Positions 61,193-64,000 of a stretch of DNA of 64,000 nt are shown here, piece by piece. The notes beneath the pieces are model-generated. The model saw nothing but the letters and a program-made list of their open reading frames with translations. It was not told the origin of the DNA and made no database searches. Within the stretch, counting starts at the first letter, position 1. Each line of letters opens with the position of its first letter. This DNA comes from Stakelama sediminis. GTDB lineage: Bacteria > Pseudomonadota > Alphaproteobacteria > Sphingomonadales > Sphingomonadaceae. A program made the translations under genes and the position numbers. Location of the stretch: positions 1-64,000 of the forward strand of contig NZ_JACIJI010000004.1 of the NCBI RefSeq assembly GCF_014199335.1, given 5' to 3'.

Positions 61193-63121
61193 ATGTTGAA
61201 AACCCTTGTTTCGATTTCCGCGCTGACCGCCGCCGTTCCGGCGCTGGCGCATACCACGCCCGCCAACGATGATGCGGGTGAGATACTCGTCACCGCATCG
61301 CGCTCCGGCGATGCGCAGCAGGTGGCGGACATTCCCGCCTCCATCACCGTCATCGACGCTGCCCAGTTGCAGGAACGTCAGACCCGCATCGTATCCGACG
61401 TGCTGCGCGATGTGCCCGGTATCGCGGTCAACCGTACCGGCGGTGTCGGCGGCTTCACCCAGATCCGCCTGCGCGGGACGGAAAGCAATCAGACGCTGGT
61501 GCTGATCGATGGGATCGAAGCCGACGATCCTTTCTACGGCGAATATGATTTCGGCACGCTGCTCGCCGATCCCGACATGCGGATCGAGGTGCTGCGCGGG
61601 CAGCAATCCTCGCTCTACGGTTCCGACGCAATCGGCGGTGTGGTGCAGATCGTGACGCTGACCGGGGCCGAGGCGCCGGGCGTGACGGTGCGTGCCGAGG
61701 GCGGGTCGCAGGGGACGGCCAGTGTCGCCGCGCGCGTTGCCGGTGTGACCGGCAATCTGGATTATGCGCTGTCGGCGACCGGATATCGCACCGACGGCTA
61801 TCCCACCGCGGTCGGGGGCACGCGCAATGTCGGCTCCAGCCTGGGCGGTGCCAATGCAAAGCTGATCTGGACACCCAGCGACACGCTGACCCTGACGGCG
61901 GTCGGCCGCTACAGCTATACCGATGCCGACACCAACAATACGGATAGTGATCCGACCAGCCCGACCTTTGGCTACACCATCGACACGCCGGGGCAATATT
62001 ACACCAATCAGGGCTTTTACGGGCTGGTGAAGGCGGAGCTGTCCTCGCTCGGCGGCCGCTGGACCAACGCATTGTCGGCACAGATTGCGGATACCGACCG
62101 GCGCAATTTCAGCGACGGCGCGCTGTCGTCGGGCGATCACGGTACCCGCTATAAGGGGTCGTTCGTCAGTTCGATCCGGTTCGGCGACGATCATATCCAC
62201 CACCAGCTTACCGCTGCCGTCGATGCCGAGCGCGAGGAGTTTCGCAACACCGTCGCCGGGCCGTATGCGTTCGGGGGCAAGCGCCACGTCGACAATCTGG
62301 GGCTGGTCGCCCAATATCAGTTCAACATGGACGATGCGCTGGCACTGGGCGCATCGGTGCGCCACGATCTTAATTCCGACTTTGCCGACGACACCACCTA
62401 TCGCGTGCAGGGCGGCTATCGCTTTGCCACCGGAACGCGGATTCATGCGGCATGGGGCACAGGCGTGAAGGAGCCGGGATTTTACGAACTCTATGGCTAT
62501 GTTGACGGGCGCTATATCGGCAACCCCGGCCTGAAACCGGAAAAATCGACCGGCTGGGAGGTCGGCGTCGATCAGCAACTGGCGGGCGGCAAGGGCCGGA
62601 TCGGCGCGACCTTCTTCAAAAGCGTGCTAACCGATGAGATCATCACCAGCTATCTGCCGCCCGATTATCTGGCGACCTCGGTCAACGCCGACAGCCGCAC
62701 CCATCAAAAGGGGGTTGAGGTGTTCGCAGGCGTGCAGCCCATCGACCTGCTGCGTATCGACCTTGCCTATACATGGCTCGACGCCACCGATGATGCAGGG
62801 CAGGAAGCGGTACGCCGCCCGCGCAATATCGGCAGCATCAATGTAACCGCGTTCAGCCCGGACAAGCGGTTTTCGGGTACGCTGACGGTGCGGTATAATG
62901 GCCGGATGGACGATCTTGCCTATACCGATCCCAGCTATGTGCCGGTGCGGGTGTCGCTGCAATCCTATGCGCTGTTGAACTTCGCGGTGAACTATAAGCT
63001 CACCGACCACCTGTCGCTCTATGGACGGGTCGAGAACCTGCTGGGCGAGCGCTATCAGGAGATTTTCAGTACCGCAGGCAGCCCGAGGGCGGGCTATGCC
63101 GGAGTGCGCGCAACGTTCTAA
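61193..63121 (+). CDS. btuB: TonB-dependent vitamin B12 receptor
   Basis: This 642-residue outer-membrane receptor has a signal peptide (MLKTLVSISALTAAVPALAH), a TonB-box-like EILVTASR, the plug domain (VLRDVPGIAVNRTGGVGGFT, QIRLRGTESNQTLVLIDGI) and a 22-strand barrel ending RAGYAGVRATF with terminal Phe. The cobalamin riboswitch upstream makes cobalamin the likely substrate. The ATG at 61193 follows the riboswitch by about 190 bases. Confidence 0.94.
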   Translation: MLKTLVSISALTAAVPALAHTTPANDDAGEILVTASRSGDAQQVADIPASITVIDAAQLQERQTRIVSDVLRDVPGIAVNRTGGVGGFTQIRLRGTESNQTLVLIDGIEADDPFYGEYDFGTLLADPDMRIEVLRGQQSSLYGSDAIGGVVQIVTLTGAEAPGVTVRAEGGSQGTASVAARVAGVTGNLDYALSATGYRTDGYPTAVGGTRNVGSSLGGANAKLIWTPSDTLTLTAVGRYSYTDADTNNTDSDPTSPTFGYTIDTPGQYYTNQGFYGLVKAELSSLGGRWTNALSAQIADTDRRNFSDGALSSGDHGTRYKGSFVSSIRFGDDHIHHQLTAAVDAEREEFRNTVAGPYAFGGKRHVDNLGLVAQYQFNMDDALALGASVRHDLNSDFADDTTYRVQGGYRFATGTRIHAAWGTGVKEPGFYELYGYVDGRYIGNPGLKPEKSTGWEVGVDQQLAGGKGRIGATFFKSVLTDEIITSYLPPDYLATSVNADSRTHQKGVEVFAGVQPIDLLRIDLAYTWLDATDDAGQEAVRRPRNIGSINVTAFSPDKRFSGTLTVRYNGRMDDLAYTDPSYVPVRVSLQSYALLNFAVNYKLTDHLSLYGRVENLLGERYQEIFSTAGSPRAGYAGVRATF

Positions 63122-64000
63122 CGAAAGGAATAGGGTACTGTCAGTCGCCGGTCGGGGTCCACCTCCAGCCGGCGGCCGGCGGGCGGGAAGGCGCGCTGAT
63201 CGCAATTGTCGCGCGGGCAGATGCGGCAGGACACGCCGATCGGCGTCGCCGAATGCGCGCCGCCCAGCTCCAACTGGTCGGCATAGATGAAATCGCCCGC
63301 CTGCTCGACCTCACACCCCAGCGCTACCGCATAGCGCCGGGCGGGCCGCAAATAGCTGGCGGTCGGCTTCACCAGACCCTTCGCCATCGAGACATAGCGC
63401 ACGCCGTCGGGCGTTTCGGCAAGCTGCACCAGAATGCGGTCGGGGATCGCCACGGCCTCATGCACGATCCATAACGGGCAGGCGCCGCCATAGCGGGCGA
63501 ACTGCATCCGCGTCGCCGAATGCCGCTTGGTAATGTTGCCCGCCATGTCCACCCGGCAAAAGAATACCGGCACCCCCTGCGCGCCGGGACGTTGCAGCGT
63601 GGAGAGGCGGTGGCAGGTCTGTTCGAAACTGGTGCCGAAACGCTGGCGCAGACGGTCGATATCGTGCCGCACCTCCCGCGCGGCGGCGCGAAACGCGGCA
63701 TAGGGCATCAGCAACGCCCCCGCGGCATAATTGGCCAGCCCCACCGACAACAGTTTGCGTGCTTCGGGCGAGCGTAATGGCGCGGCGTCGATCACCGCCT
63801 CGATCCGGTCGGCCAGTTCCAGCCGCACAAGCTGGTGTGCGAGCAGGAAACGGCGGCTTTCGGGCGCGAGTGACGGATCGACGGCCAGCGTGCGGCTCTG
63901 CGGGTCGAACCGCCGCTGGGCATGGTCGGCGCTTTCCTGCGCCACCACGCGCACGCCATGGGCATCGCCCAGCCGTTCGATCAGCGTGTCGGCATGGACC
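63118..64000 (-). CDS. Short-chain fatty-acyl transcriptional regulator, C-terminal part (runs off the window)
   Basis: The frame stays open to the right edge, so only the C-terminal 293 residues or so are seen. IrrE-like helices (ESRRFLLAHQLVRLELADRI, LLSVGLANYAAGALLMPYAA) precede a regulatory domain ending with the conserved cysteine cluster GVSCRICPRDNCDQRAFPP. This is the XRE/DUF2083 family that senses short-chain acyl-CoA and controls propionate or glyoxylate metabolism. The N-terminal DNA-binding domain is expected outside the window. Its stop overlaps the receptor stop by four bases, convergent. Confidence 0.88.
   Translation of the reverse strand, partial: VHADTLIERLGDAHGVRVVAQESADHAQRRFDPQSRTLAVDPSLAPESRRFLLAHQLVRLELADRIEAVIDAAPLRSPEARKLLSVGLANYAAGALLMPYAAFRAAAREVRHDIDRLRQRFGTSFEQTCHRLSTLQRPGAQGVPVFFCRVDMAGNITKRHSATRMQFARYGGACPLWIVHEAVAIPDRILVQLAETPDGVRYVSMAKGLVKPTASYLRPARRYAVALGCEVEQAGDFIYADQLELGGAHSATPIGVSCRICPRDNCDQRAFPPAGRRLEVDPDRRLTVPYSFR

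Overview
The window looks like chromosomal DNA of a sphingomonad (Sphingomonadaceae, Alphaproteobacteria). The evidence is high GC, the conserved order aroA-cmk-rpsA-ihfB, a FYDLN-acid/TIGR02300 protein, tRNA genes with encoded CCA, typical dispersed REP-like palindromes, and a Trb-type conjugation cluster ending in DUF2274 and AlpA genes. Assignments come from reading motifs and gene order only; no database search was run.

Left part (1 to about 21929): the right-hand portion of an integrative conjugative element or genomic island. It ends at 21906-21929 in a 24-base copy of a tRNA-Ser 3' end, the expected footprint of site-specific integration into a tRNA gene. The cargo zone (1-9300) holds a tandem AAA ATPase, a higBA toxin-antitoxin pair, a short tyrosine recombinase, an 807-residue protein joining a PD-(D/E)xK nuclease to a NACHT ATPase (the best candidate for an uncharacterised antiphage defence gene), a PIN-domain protein, and a zinc-ribbon/transmembrane/surface-antigen-like fusion. 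The transfer zone (9608-21249) is a compact run traG-copG-trbB-C-D-E-J-L-F-G-I, followed by DUF2274 and an AlpA-like regulator close to the attachment site. No relaxase is visible, so it must lie outside the window if the element is mobile.

Right part (21930-64000): core chromosome. In order it has tRNA-Thr, aminopeptidase P, an APC permease, oligopeptidase B, a DUF318-type permease, a small insert with a frameshifted gene and an XRE/membrane-protein pair under twin palindromic operators, a tRNA-Leu(UAA) interrupted by a group I intron, ihfB-rpsA-cmk-aroA (minus strand), tRNA-Ala, a phosphoesterase/cytochrome c peroxidase pair, a diguanylate cyclase, a peroxiredoxin-ArsR pair, an acetyl-CoA hydrolase/CoA-transferase and a tandem Usp protein. 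A minus-strand cluster follows: LysR, FMN 2-hydroxyacid dehydrogenase, ThDP pyruvate-oxidase-like enzyme, duplicated membrane protein, gluconate-dehydrogenase subunit 3-like protein, GMC oxidoreductase. It suggests periplasmic or membrane-linked oxidation of hydroxyacids and alcohols. Next is a plus-strand valine-catabolism operon (mmsA, STAS-like, acyl-CoA dehydrogenase, hydroxyisobutyryl-CoA hydrolase, enoyl-CoA hydratase, mmsB), then an M13 peptidase, a cobalamin riboswitch with a BtuB-like receptor, and the C-terminal part of a short-chain fatty-acyl regulator running off the right edge.
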